This document shows positions 22,188 through 32,882 of a stretch of DNA of 64,000 nt, one piece after another; position 1 is the stretch's first letter; every line of letters starts with the position of its first letter. This stretch comes from Fallopia convolvulus (Eukaryota > Streptophyta > Magnoliopsida > Caryophyllales > Polygonaceae): positions 11,871,343 to 11,935,342 of the forward strand of contig OZ024723.1 of NCBI GenBank assembly GCA_964016875.1. The letters run 5' to 3'. The notes under the pieces were generated by a model. The model saw only the letters and a program-made list of their open reading frames with translations. It searched no databases and had not been told where the DNA came from. The position numbers were made by a program, and so were the translations under genes.

Positions 22188-23531
22188 TCGTCCCTCCCTT
22201 AGATTCGAAACGTCCTCGCTTCGATGTGGTGGAGACGAGGGAAGAAGGTTGCGACCTTATGAGAACCTTTCCATCGACGTGGGTCTTCTCGAAGAACAAA
22301 ATAAAGAGTGTCAACACAGGGGCATGCTCGAGTATGGGCTCGAGGTCGTCGTCAGCCATTAAAGACAAACTCATGTTGATCAGGGTGTTCGACGACGTAG
22401 GCACATCCAAAAGGGGTTCAACGTAGGTGAGGGCTCCGCGACTCGCTGGGGCGGGACCTCGGTCTTATGCGTCGGCTACGGGTGCGGGATCCTCGGGGAG
22501 GACTAGCTCGCTCGGCACGGTCTTGATGAGGGGCTCGCTCGGTATCGGCGCCAATGGCGGCTGGGGTGTCGGGTCGCACCTGGGCGTCACCATGAGCTCG
22601 CGAAAGGTTGGCGAGAGCTCAACAAGTTGTCGCTCCAACTCGGTGATCCGCAAGTCTCGAAGGGCAAGTTGATCGATCACGACCGAAGGCATCGACCTCG
22701 ACACATGGTGCGTCGGGGCTGAACGTTTGGCTTGGGAGTCCTCGTCGCGGACTCGAGTGTGTGGGCGTCGAGGAGGCAGATTCCAACCTCGCTCGTCGTA
22801 GGAACGATGCCGGGATCTAGGAGTTTCTCCATAGTAGCGGACGAGGTTCTTGTGAAGGAGGTATGGTGGGATCCAATCCGGGTGGTCCCTCGAAAGCGGC
22901 TTATAGGGACGTGTTGACTCGTCGATGTGGCTGATCCCAAGAGTCCGAATCGTCCCATATTTTCGAGCAGGTCCAATACATGGCTCGGCCTCTCGTTTTT
23001 TTCTTTTTCTTTTTTTTTGTTACTATGAGATCTTTCACAATCCGAAATATTCTCTTTCAAATGGAAAAGTAATAAAAAATAACATAGAATAACAAAAAGA
23101 TAGAAATAAAAAGAGGATCTTTTATAATCAAGATCCCTAACAAAAAGAAAGTAAATCAAACAAAATAAAATTCAAGATCAAATCAAATAAAGATATGCCT
23201 CAAAATAGCCAAACCAAAAAGGAGAAAAATCTTGGATTTGATTTGGCAAGATCTTCGGATGAGCAGCCTCGGCTAGGGCAAGGTGCCTTCGTCGCGGGTG
23301 GGCTCGGGCACACGCACGCCGATCATGTTTCGGCTCTTTGGAGGGGCAAACGAAGTCCAATTTGGGCAAATTTTATATTCCCGGACTCGTATCGAAAAGA
23401 TCTACAATATTATGGACAAAATTGAAAAAAAAAAAGAATTTTTTGTGGTCGAAATCTGGGTAGAAATCGAAGCTGTTTTTTTGTGAAGATGGAGAAGGAA
23501 CCGTTCAAACCGTCTAAGCTCTAATACCAAT
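22188..23531 (-). other. Interior of the short LTR element
   Basis: Minus-strand frames at 22677-23159 and 22465-22704 give a basic stretch and then a short coil (LALRDLRITELERQLVEL) and a proline-rich tail. This could be a remnant of a gag N-terminus, but no gag core, zinc knuckle or protease is visible. Purine tract at the 3' LTR side (GGGAGGGACGA on the minus strand), primer-binding site at 23518-23529. Confidence 0.5.
23518..23529 (-). promoter_or_regulatory. Primer-binding site, initiator tRNA-Met type
   Basis: TGGTATTAGAGC on the minus strand, two bases after the 5' LTR. One mismatch to the standard TGGTATCAGAGC. Confidence 0.8.
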
Positions 23532-24115
23532 TGATGTGAACCTACTCGTCTTCGGTCTACAAAGGGCGGTTCTAGGCTTGAAACGCCCGGATCTTCTCCG
23601 ACTAAAGTAACCGGATAAGTATGAGTCCAACATTATGGACTCGTAGGCCTCTAATGCTCGCGTTGGCGGGGCGAGGCAATGCTCGATGTGACGAGCTAAA
23701 AAGGTTTTGGGTTGACGTCGGGCCAAGGCTAGGAGGAATATCACTTGATTATAACTCTGGCTATTTCATTATGACGTAAGAAATACAATGGGGCGTGGCT
23801 CCTTTATATAGAGGAGATCCACGGAACCCTAGTCTAGCAAGGGAGAGGCGTCTAGGGCTTGGCATGCAAGCATCCCAACGAATCTTGGCCCAATAAGACA
23901 ACATACTAATAAGAGTAAAAGCTAGACATGGAAATGACAAGGCTAGCCCATTTTACAAGAATGGAGCACACACCTAAAAGGAAAATGACAGAAATATAAA
24001 TAATAATTATATTAAATATATAAATTAGATTATGTCCTAAGACAATGGGATCTCCAAGGTCTAGGTCGTCTCGAAATGGTAGGAGCTGAGTCCGAGCCAG
24101 GGCAGGGTTGCATCA
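23532..24115 (-). repeat. 5' LTR of short element
   Basis: 584 bases, the partner of 21584-22187. Differences are scattered point changes and small deletions. Confidence 0.9.
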
Positions 24116-24120
24116 ATTGG

Positions 24121-25588
24121 GCCTAAGGATTCCTATATGGGCCTAAGGCGTGGGCACTTGCCCATATATAAGCATCTCTTGTGTTTCATTTGGATAGGTT
24201 GAAATTGAGAATACTATGTCATATTAAAGGGTTCTTTAGCAAACACAATACGAGTTATTTTGTGTTCTTAAAGCCTAGATAGTAAGAGAGTAGTAGTTTA
24301 ATGCCATAAAAGATTCGTTTGTAACCTAAGACAACTAAAATACTTTTTTTATGAAAGAGTAAGTTTCAACTCTACCATTTATCAAGTCATATTAGAAGTT
24401 TATTATACTTTTTTATGGTCTTGTTCTATTTTTTCCCAAAACTACTTTCTCTCCAAAAACTACTTTTAACAATTTTGAAATCCGTGCACTCCTATCTACT
24501 TTTTATGTGTTTCGAGACACAAAAAATAACTTTCACCCAAAAACAACTTTACATCAACTAGTGAAACAAGGCTAACCGGTCTAAGACAAAAAAGTCATCA
24601 TGAAAAGAGTAACATATAATTCCTTTTGGGCTCGTTGTTTGATTTGTATTGTGTTCAAAAGCCCAACAATAAGCCCATAGATTGTTGTCGAATTGGTGGG
24701 GCTTGGAAGTTGGAAATGGGCTTCAAGAAAACTGCAACGTCATCAAATATAGTACAACAAAGCCATTAAAGGGCGAAATCCAAAATGAAACGTAAACGAT
24801 AAATTCCATGAAAAGTGCAATATACTTTCTTTGAAAAGTGCAATATACTTTCTTTATGATTTACAGATATCAATCAAAGTTGTTAAACATTATTCTAATA
24901 CTATAATGTAAAGGATAAATTCCATGAAATTATAAAAAATGCTGAGTAACTATGATATAAAATTGTTAGATACAGTGAGTTTTGATGCTCACAAATTTCT
25001 AATATTTATTGAATTTAAGAGGTGTACTCAACTGAAGTTTAGCTGAAGTGATTTTGAAGGTGAACAACCAACAAAGGTTCAACGAGAAGATTCAAGGATA
25101 GCTAAGAGTAATTGTTATCAATTAAGAAATAAAAAGAGTTATCAATGAAGAGAATCATTGTTTGAAGAAATTATTATGGTTTCTAATAGAAGAAATAGAA
25201 GATGGAAAAGATCATTAAATTTATGGAGTGAAAAGACGATCATAGATATCATGTGAAAAGTTGTGTACAAGTGTAGTCAATTACAATTGAGTTAAATAAG
25301 ATTGAAGACATGGAAATGAAATAATCAAACTATATTATTCAAGATATTAATAGAAAATGTAATAAAGAGAGAGGAAACAAGATCGAAGATCGAAGAACCA
25401 TTTAAAACAATGCAACTTGTCAAGAGTGTTCTGAAGGATATTTGGCAACAATTGTTATTTCGTTGGGTCAATGACATTTTGAATTCAAGGAAAGTTTATA
25501 GAATTGGATAGAGATAGTTGTAAGCTTTATTATTACATTATACATCTTTGAAAACAATATATCTAAACCAAAAATATAATAGAATTCT
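24121..25588. other. AT-rich non-coding stretch
   Basis: The first few hundred bases continue the LTR-like sequence broken at 21583. A short direct repeat (AAAGTGCAATATACTTTCTTT) lies at about 24814-24855. Nothing else can be named. Confidence 0.4.
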
Positions 25589-26022
25589 ATTTGTCAAACG
25601 GTTCGGTCAGGTCGAGTTCGGGTTCAGTTATTTCGAGTTCGGGTTCGGATTCGGCTCGTAACGGGTCACCAGTTAAATCGGGTCGGGTCATTGTGAGTTT
25701 TCGGGTGGGTCGGGTCGACCCAACAGGTCAAGAAAATCGAATTTTGTACAATTGTTAAAATATTATTTTATTCAAAAAATGATATTTAATAATAATCTAT
25801 TATTTTATATATTTTAATAATAAAATATATTATAAATTTTGAAATATATTATATTATATATATTCTAAAAATATAAAAAATCGGGTCAACCCAATGGTTT
25901 CAGGTTTGAACCCACGGGTTTCGGGTCTATCGGGTTAGGTTTATTTTGTGTTTCGGGTTCAAATTTTCGGGTCTTGACCCTAAAATTTTCGGGCGGGTCG
26001 GGTCGGTCAGCTTTTGACAGCC
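25589..26022. repeat. GGGTTCGG-rich MITE-like repeat
   Basis: Both ends are built from CGGGTTCGGGTCGGGT-type words around an AT-rich centre. The right end (minus strand CTAGGGCTGTCAAAAGCTG) and the left end (ATTTGTCAAACGG) share a GTCAAA core, suggesting terminal inverted repeats of a non-autonomous hAT-like element. No target duplication was found, and the right end abuts the next element, so limits are approximate. Confidence 0.45.
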
Positions 26023-26030
26023 CTAGCTCA

Positions 26031-26511
26031 CAATGTTATCAGAATCCCGATCCGATTCTACGATTCTAGCGATCCTACGACCCATAACACTCGAAACGAT
26101 CCACGATCCCAATTAGGATCTTATTGGAGTAGGATCTTAAATGATTTAGAATACAATCTCGATCCGATCCTAATTTTACATACGATTTTAACGATCCTAT
26201 GAATGATTCTAACGATCCTACAAACGATTCTAACGATCCTATAATATGACAATTTTAACTATTATTAATAATTTCGCGGTTAACGTGTCATTTCCATTAA
26301 AATAGTTTCCATTCTACAACATTTCTAATAATCAAATTAATAATGTTTATCATTTTCTTACTTCATATATAACAAAATATACAGTCTATTGGGTTATTCT
26401 TACATACTTTTAGTTATAATGTAGAATCTTACGATTCAACGATCCGATCTTACGATCCGATTCAAAAGACCCTCAACGATCCAACATAGAATCCCAATTT
26501 TGATAACCTTG
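26031..26511. mobile_element. hAT-type MITE with 8-bp target duplication
   Basis: Terminal inverted repeats CAATGTTATCA and (minus strand) CAAGGTTATCA continue imperfectly for about 25 bases. The exact 8-bp duplication CTAGCTCA lies at 26023-26030 and 26512-26519. At 481 bases with no coding frame it is non-autonomous. The interior has three or four diverged repeats of an ACGATCCTA-type unit (26185-26235), which also appear inverted near the right end. Confidence 0.88.
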
Positions 26512-26559
26512 CTAGCTCATACACATGACAGTTCGTAAGCAACATTACCCTGTCTCCTC

Positions 26560-27537
26560 TGTTGGGACGGTGTTGGGAACTCTGGTTCCACAACATCCGA
26601 ACAATGATGTCATCTCCAGTTTTGATAATGACAAACGCCATATGGGAACTAACATTTTATGCTCAAGTATTTCAAGACAACTACAAGTCAAACTAAGAGT
26701 CTTTCAAATGGGAACACAAAAGGAACTCAGGACTATATGAAAGCAAGCTCATATCAAAGGAACTCAGAAGAAAGCAGTTCCCCGCATATGGGAACTCACA
26801 TGTGAAGACAGACCATGCAGTGCAAATCGCGGGATCCTATCTTGGACAAAACAAAGGCACAGTTTGAGGAACAGACTGAGACGAGTGATCCAACGGTTCG
26901 ATTGACATTTGAAGTTGACTAGTTTCAAATCAAGTCACATGTGAATATTGGGAGACTTGGAGTGCAAGACAAAGGGCATTTTGGTCAACAATGAAAATGA
27001 AGATATCAACCCAAGCTCAAGAAGTATATAAGCCAATGAATAGTGCTTGAAATAAGCACTTCTCCAAGAATTCAAAACCTCAAGCAAAGACACAAGAATG
27101 AAGAATTGAAGAGAAGTCCCCGACGACGAGTGTTCGATCTTGGCGACAGCGAATCCAAGTTCCCAGAAGCAAGGGAACTGTGACAGTGAGCTCAAGGTGT
27201 AAGGTTCGATTCATTCGTGTTTAGTTGAGTTGTTCGCTTAGGAAAAAGGTTGAGAAGACTTGCTAGTGTTGCTAGAGTTAGGAGACTGCTAGGAACAGAG
27301 AACTGTAAGTCTTGCCTGTTGTAACTAAGGAATAATCAATAAAACAAGTAGATCGTTCAAAATCCTCCAAGCGGAGGTAGAGGTTTACCCACACAACTAG
27401 TTGGTTGTCGTGGGGTTCCTCTATAAAGGAATTGTGTCTTTTGATACTTGTGTTACTTGCGACTGTTTACTTCCGCTGCCTTGGGAACAACCTAAACGCT
27501 AGTTCCCAAGCTCTTACTAACACACTTCGATCCAACA
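26560..27537 (+). repeat. 5' LTR of copia element
   Basis: Begins TGTTGGGA and ends TCCAACA. TATATAA at 27025-27031 and AATAAA at 27338-27343 would be promoter and polyadenylation signals. It is strikingly dense in GGGAAC/GTTCCC words. Confidence 0.75.
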
Positions 27538-27539
27538 AT

Positions 27540-27554
27540 TAGTATCAGAGCAGG
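27540..27554 (+). promoter_or_regulatory. Primer-binding site, initiator tRNA-Met type
   Basis: TAGTATCAGAGCAGG, two bases after the LTR, differs by one base from the standard plant initiator-Met site. Confidence 0.8.
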
Positions 27555-27593
27555 TCTGCTCTAGATTTCTGTGTTAGTTTTGCAGGTCACAGG

Positions 27594-29036
27594 ATGTCTC
27601 AGGAACTCACTCAAGTCGGACATGGGAACAACAAGTTTCCAAGGTTTATCCATGGAAGGTTCGAAAACTGGCAACGCAACATGAAGGACTGGATGCAGAG
27701 TCATGACTTTCAAGCTCTGTGTGTCATCGAAGTAGGAAACTTCGAGGTGGATCCAACCATTCGAAATGATTTCTCCAAGTGGGGGCAAAACGAATGGAAG
27801 TGCATGGAGGCAAACTTCAAAGCCAAACAGTACCTCAAAAATGACACGTCGAAACAAGACTGTGGCATGGTGGCAAACCTGGAAACAGCGAAGGAGATGT
27901 GGGAAGCCATCCAACAGATGCATATCGATAATTCTGATCTCAGAGAGGATCTCCAAATGAATGCCAAAAGGGAGTTCTTTAACTTCCAAATAGAGATGGG
28001 TGAATCCGTTGACAGCTACCATTCTCGCTTTGAGGTCCTATGTACTAAGCTTACTGGACTTGGATTCACTAAGGAAGAAATCACCTACAAAATGAAGGTT
28101 CAATAACTCTTCAACGGCCTGACTGGAGAATGGGCTTACGAGAGGACCATGTTCAAAGAAAATCCAAAGAACAGAAATCGCATGCTTCATCAAGTTTTTG
28201 GAAAACTCGTGGGACATGAGAAGTGGAAGCAAGATGACAAGGAGCAGGAAAGGGCACACAAAGGGATTGCCCTAAAATTGGAAAAGATGATCAAGTCTGT
28301 TCAAGGGCAATACGAGGAGTCATAAGAGGATGGAGATGAGGAACTCGTCCTTGTCACCAAGGCCCTTAGATCCTTCTACAACAAAGGCAAGTTTATGAAA
28401 GGTCATTGGAACACACAAAGAGGTCAGAGTTCCCAAAGCAGGCACACGGAGAAGGATATAGTTGACATCACTTGTTACAAGTGCTACAAAAAGGGGCACT
28501 TTGCCAAAAGCTGCCCACAAGGAATTGACAACAGGAAACCGGGGAAGAAGGCCTCTATCGCAACCTGGAGTGACGATGAGGACGACGATCTTGAATCTTG
28601 GGCACACCCAGACATGTGTGCAATGGCTATAGGGGAGATCACTGGGGAACAACCTAGTGAGGTAACCACTGAAACCATTCTTGAGTCCTTATCAAATTAT
28701 GAAAAACCTAAGTTGCTATTGTCTAGTCTGGTCAAAGATAATATCAAACTGTAAAAGAAGTTAGATGAATCAGAACACACAAATGCTGAACTTGTTCGTC
28801 TTGAATCCTGTTCCAACTGTGTGCAACTAGTTGATAAGCTCCAATCCTACCCATACAACATTCTTTCTCTTGAAAACGAAATAAAAACCTTAGAGAGTGA
28901 GAAAAATGAGTTCCTACAAAAACTGAGTGGGAACAAGCTGAGTAATGAGGCCTCTAGTTCCCAAACTAAGTTTGTCCCTGCTAAACACGGGATCGGGTAT
29001 ATGTTTGAGGACCCAAAAATGGGAAATCCCCTCTGA
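27594..29036 (+). pseudogene. Copia Gag with in-frame stops
   Basis: One frame from ATG 27594 to 29036 with stops at 28104, 28323 and 28752. The capsid-like part has FIHGRFENWQRNMKDWMQSH, ANLETAKEMWEAIQQMH and ESVDSYHSRFEVL, typical of UBN2-type copia gag. The nucleocapsid zinc knuckle is CYKCYKKGHFAKSC near 28475-28515. An acidic segment follows (DDEDDDLESW), then a coiled coil (LENEIKTLESEKNEFLQKL). The long C-terminal extension after the first zinc knuckle is seen in SIRE/Tork-type elements. The stops make it non-functional unless read through. Confidence 0.8.
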
Positions 29037-29039
29037 ATG

Positions 29040-29690
29040 AACAAGAGATAAACGAGTGTAGGGCTCTAGAACTCCAGTGTGAGAAACAAAAGAATGCCCA
29101 TCTTGAAGAGAAAATCCGTGTCCTAGAAAGTGGGGTAAGTGGAAAAAGAGAGTACTACACTGGGAACACTGGGCACAAACTCTATGTCCAAATTATCAAG
29201 GGAAATGGGTCAATGGTTTACAAAAAAGAAACTATGGATAGGAACAGGATACAAAGACCCCATCCCAAGTACTACTTAGGTGAGTACTATAAAATCTGCT
29301 GGAATTTTGGTGCACATGGGCACTACAAAGAAAGCTGCCTCAAAAGGAAAGCTCAAGCTCAAAGGAATCATGAGTATTGGAACATGCAAAACCAACAAGC
29401 AAATGAACATGCTAGAGGTCCCACTCGTGGGAACCAACATAGGAACTTCACCTATCACTCTAGGAACTGTCGTGATATCAATATTGCTGATTATGTTATG
29501 TTTGAAACTATATTTTTTTGTAAGGAACCAGACAAGAGTCATCTTGCCTGGGTCACCAAAAACTAATTCTCCTTGTAGGTGGCAGTGAGGGGGCAACAAA
29601 AATAAAGGAGAAATCATAGGAACATGAGAAGTACTGCTAAATAAGTCAATCAAGATAAGAAATGTCAATTTGGTGAAGGATCTGGGATAC
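29040..29690 (+). pseudogene. Gag C-terminus with second zinc knuckle; protease core missing
   Basis: A shifted frame (29213-29566) carries a second knuckle-like motif, CWNFGAHGHYKESC, where the second C of CX2C is replaced by F-G. The retropepsin that should follow (WxLDSGCSRHMTG-type) is absent. Only its C-terminal part, near 29640-29730 (VNLVKDLGYNLLSVSHICD), remains. This looks like an internal deletion of about 200-300 bases. Confidence 0.65.
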
Positions 29691-30830
29691 AATCTCTTGA
29701 GTGTATCTCATATATGTGATCAAGGGAACAATGTTGTCACCTTCGACTCCTAGGAATGCTTGGTGATCAACAAGAAGACAAACAAAATCATCTTAAGAGG
29801 GAAGAGGTTCAACAATGTCTATGGGGTAGACACAAACTTTGAACCACCAAGGAAGTTGTGTCTTGCGAGTTCCCATGATGACACGGAACTCTGGCACAAG
29901 AGGTTGGGCCAGGCAGGCATAAATCAAATTCTGAAGCTATATCTATAGGACCTAGTCATTGGCCTTCCAAGAATCAACATTGAAGGAGCCAAGCTTTGTG
30001 AAGCATGTATCTGCGGCAAACAGACTCGAAGTTCCTTCAAGCCAAAGAAGGTGGTTAGCACAACAGGACCCTTGGAGCTAATTCACATGGATCTTTGTGG
30101 TCCCATGCAAACGGCTAGCTATGGTTGTAAAAGGTACATGTATGTGTTGATTGATGATTTTTCAAGATTTACATGGGTTATTTTCTTGAGATCCAAATCA
30201 GATGCATTCAAGGAATTTGAGCCCTTCATCAAAAGAATGGAAGTCAACATGGGATTGAAGCTCAAGGCCATAAGATCTGATCACGGAACTAAGTTAAAAA
30301 ACTCAGAGTTCCTTAAGTTCTGTGACGACCATGGAGTCTCTCACAACTTCTCGGCTCCATGCACACCTCAACAGAATGGAGTAGTTGAAAGGAAGAACAG
30401 AACTCTAGAAGACATGACTCGAACCATGATGCTCGAAAGTGGAGTTCTCGAAACCTTTTGGGCCGAGGCCATCTCCACATCCACATACATTCTAAATCGA
30501 GCCATGATCAAGCCCATGATCAAGAATACCTCATACGAGTTGATCAAGGGAAGAAAGCCCAACATTTCCCACCTCAGAACCTTCGGGTGTAAATACTTCA
30601 TCCACAACAATGGCAATGACAATCTTGGGAAGTTTGATCCAAGGAGAGATGAAGGGATCTTGCTAGGATACTCCTCGCAAAACAAGGCGTACAAGGTCTA
30701 CAACAAAGAGGACCAAAAAGATCGAGGAAAGTATCCACGTCGTTTTCAACGAGCAATATGTGAAGATAGTAACAGAGTCTCAAGGAAAGGGAACTCTGTT
30801 CAAACTGATAAGATAGGAAGAAGACGATGA
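29691..30830 (+). pseudogene. Copia integrase
   Basis: The pre-integrase zinc domain (ELWHKRLGQAGINQI, then CEACICGKQ, an HHCC pattern) is followed by the catalytic core with three acidic residues in LIHMDLCGPM, IRSDHGTKLKN and PQQNGVVERKNRTLEDM. The C-terminal HLRTFGCKYFIHN and DEGILLGYSSQNKAYKVYN are typical of copia integrases. One TAG at 29946 interrupts the zinc domain. The frame is otherwise open from 29760 to 30830 and then shifts. Confidence 0.85.
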
Positions 30831-31368
30831 GGATGATGAGCCAAGGAAGCGAGATGAAGAGCCAAGGAAGCGAGATGAAGACTATCCATGTGGGAACACA
30901 GTCCCACAACTAAATAACAACGAAGAAGTCCAACATCAAACTGATCATGACTCTTTTGAAGTTCCCTCCACAACAGAAGAACCTCAAGATGCCTCTCAAT
31001 CCAACACTCTTGTTCCCCAAGAAGAAAACATATCAGAATCTAGTGTCTAGGGGAAACAACGAGGGAACAATGAAGAAAATCTTGAAGAAACCCTCAGCAA
31101 AGCAGTTAAAAATAACTTCTCTCATGAAGAGGAACTTCGAGACCAAGATGAGGAAGACACAAGGGAACAGTTCGACGTCAGCAACATTCAAACTAGGAAC
31201 TACCATCAAAGAAAGGATCATCCCATTGACAACATCATTACTCCCTACGACAAAGGCGTGCAAAAACATTCCTCTCTCCACAACTTCTGTGCCTTCAACG
31301 CCTTTGACTCATTGGTGGAAGCTAAGAACATCAAGGAAGCTCTAAAAGATCCAGATTGGGTTTAAGCC
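30831..31368 (+). other. Variable linker between integrase and RT (frame-shifted)
   Basis: Repetitive, charged sequence (two adjacent CCAAGGAAGCGAGATGAAG units at 30841-30880) with changing frames, as usual for the copia INT-RT linker. The reading frame changes at least twice before RT. Confidence 0.55.
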
Positions 31369-32844
31369 ATGCAAGAGGAACTTCATCAGTTCGAAAGGAA
31401 CAAAGTGTGGAAGCTAGTTCCCAGGCCCAAGAACAAGAACATCATAGGAAATCGATGGGTCTTCAGAAACAAGCTTGACGACACTAGGGCTGTGGATAGA
31501 AACAAGGCTCGCCTGGTGGCTCAAGGGTACATACAAGAGGAAGGAATTGACTACGACGAAACCTTTGCACCAGTTGCGAGGATTGAAGCCGTTCGACTCC
31601 TTATTGCCTATGCAGCCCACAAAGGCTTCAAGCTATATCAAATGGACGTCAAAACAGCGTTCCTAAATGGGCACCTCAAGGAAGAAGTGTATGTGGCCCA
31701 ACCACCCGGTTTTGAAGATGAGAATTTCCCAAACCATGTCTACTTTTTTAAAAGGGCCCTGTATGATCTCAAACAAGCTCCCAGAGCGTGGTACGACAGG
31801 TTTGCCCAATTTCTCTTGTCCCATGGATACCTTCGTGGTTCCATAGACAAGACTCTCTTCCTTAAGAAAGAATCAAAAGATATTTTAATAGTCCAAGTTT
31901 ATGTTGATGATATTGTATGTGGTGCTACTAACGAACTCCTTTTTGAAAAGTTTAAGAACTTGATGAGTAGCGAATTTGAGATGAGTTTCATAGGGGAATT
32001 GACGTTCTTCTTGGGACTCCAAATCTGTCAAACCAAGGAGGGAACAAGGATTCATCAACAAAAATACATTAGAGAGATGCATGTGAAGTATGGAATGGAG
32101 CACTTCAGGCCCATCGACACTCCCATATCACCAAACTCAAGGCTAAATGCAGACGAAACAAGTATTAGTGTGGACAAAAGGAACTATAGAGGTATGATTA
32201 GGTCCCTTCTCTACTTAACCACTAGTAGACCTGATATTATGTTCTCAGTGTGCCTATGTGAGCGATTTCAAGCTAACCCCACGGAATCACACCTGAAAGA
32301 GGTGAAGAGAATTTTTAGGTACCTCAAAGGGAACGACAACTTGTGCCTTTGGTATCCAAGGAACAGTTCCCTTGAGCTTGTCACATACTCAGATGCTGAT
32401 TTTGCTGGACACTATGTTGATAGAAAGAGCACCTCTGGAATGGACCAGTTCCTAGGGTCATGTCTAGTATCATGGGGATCAAAGAAGCAAAACTCGGTGG
32501 CACTCTCCACAACAGAAGCGGAATACGTGGCAACCGCCTCCTGTTGTTCCCAGGTTCTATGGCTTAAGTACCAACTTCATGATTACGGTATGACTTTAAA
32601 CCCAATTCCCATAATATGTGATAATACAAGTGCAATTAGCATTTCTAAGAATTATGTTCATCATTCACAAACCAAGCACATAGACATTAGGCATCATTTC
32701 TTACGTGATAATGTCAAACATGGGAACATCTCTATGGAACACTATAGAACTGATGAGCAAATTGCGGACATTCTCACTAAAGCATTAGACAAACATCCCT
32801 ACCAGTGTCTCAAGATGCTTCTAGGCATGAGAACTCTAAACTAA
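31369..32844 (+). CDS. Copia reverse transcriptase and RNase H
   Basis: An open 491-codon frame. RT motifs include NRWVFRNKLDD, RLVAQGYIQEEGIDYDETFAPVA cut short here as ARLVAQGY and DETFAPVA, YQMDVKTAFLNG, DLKQAPRAWY and the catalytic YVDDI (about residue 177). RNase H has YSDADFAG, TEAEY (acidic residues), CDNTSAI and KHIDIRHHF. The frame ends with ILTKAL, as in other copia pol proteins. No stop breaks it, although integrase and gag upstream are broken. The listed start is only the first ATG after the frameshift; in a working element this would be the C-terminal part of a Gag-Pol polyprotein. Confidence 0.85.
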   Translation: MQEELHQFERNKVWKLVPRPKNKNIIGNRWVFRNKLDDTRAVDRNKARLVAQGYIQEEGIDYDETFAPVARIEAVRLLIAYAAHKGFKLYQMDVKTAFLNGHLKEEVYVAQPPGFEDENFPNHVYFFKRALYDLKQAPRAWYDRFAQFLLSHGYLRGSIDKTLFLKKESKDILIVQVYVDDIVCGATNELLFEKFKNLMSSEFEMSFIGELTFFLGLQICQTKEGTRIHQQKYIREMHVKYGMEHFRPIDTPISPNSRLNADETSISVDKRNYRGMIRSLLYLTTSRPDIMFSVCLCERFQANPTESHLKEVKRIFRYLKGNDNLCLWYPRNSSLELVTYSDADFAGHYVDRKSTSGMDQFLGSCLVSWGSKKQNSVALSTTEAEYVATASCCSQVLWLKYQLHDYGMTLNPIPIICDNTSAISISKNYVHHSQTKHIDIRHHFLRDNVKHGNISMEHYRTDEQIADILTKALDKHPYQCLKMLLGMRTLN

Positions 32845-32882
32845 AGAAGTCCTTGTTTGTTATTCCCTGAATTCTTAGTTAG

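Larger units (their letters stand above)
21584..24115 (-). mobile_element. Complete short non-autonomous LTR retrotransposon
   Basis: LTRs at 21584-22187 and 23532-24115 both begin TGATG and end CATCA. The perfect 5-bp duplication ATTGG lies at 21579-21583 and 24116-24120. On the minus strand the primer-binding site TGGTATTAGAGC (23518-23529) follows the 5' LTR and a purine tract (22188-22200) precedes the 3' LTR. The interior is only 1.34 kb and encodes no pol domain. Size and structure fit a TRIM/SMART-like or small LARD-like element moved in trans. Confidence 0.92.
26560..32882 (+). mobile_element. Copia element, SIRE/Maximus-like, lacking its 3' end
   Basis: A 5' LTR, initiator-Met primer site, long gag with zinc knuckles, integrase, reverse transcriptase and RNase H in copia order. 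No 3' LTR is present: at 32883 an Athila-like LTR begins on the opposite strand. A related copy at 56.7-64 kb has a proline-rich extra ORF, as in SIRE-type elements. Several stops and frameshifts plus loss of the protease active site make it non-autonomous. The LTR start is either 26560 or 26571, since TGTTGGGA occurs at both. Confidence 0.85.

Noticed and set aside
22096..22917. GC-rich plus-strand frames in the short LTR element
   Set aside because: Opposite to element orientation and without any domain; GC-rich sequence gives chance frames.
25589..26022. GGGTTCGG array as a microsatellite
   Set aside because: The words are arranged as inverted ends around an AT-rich centre, which fits a transposon-like repeat better.
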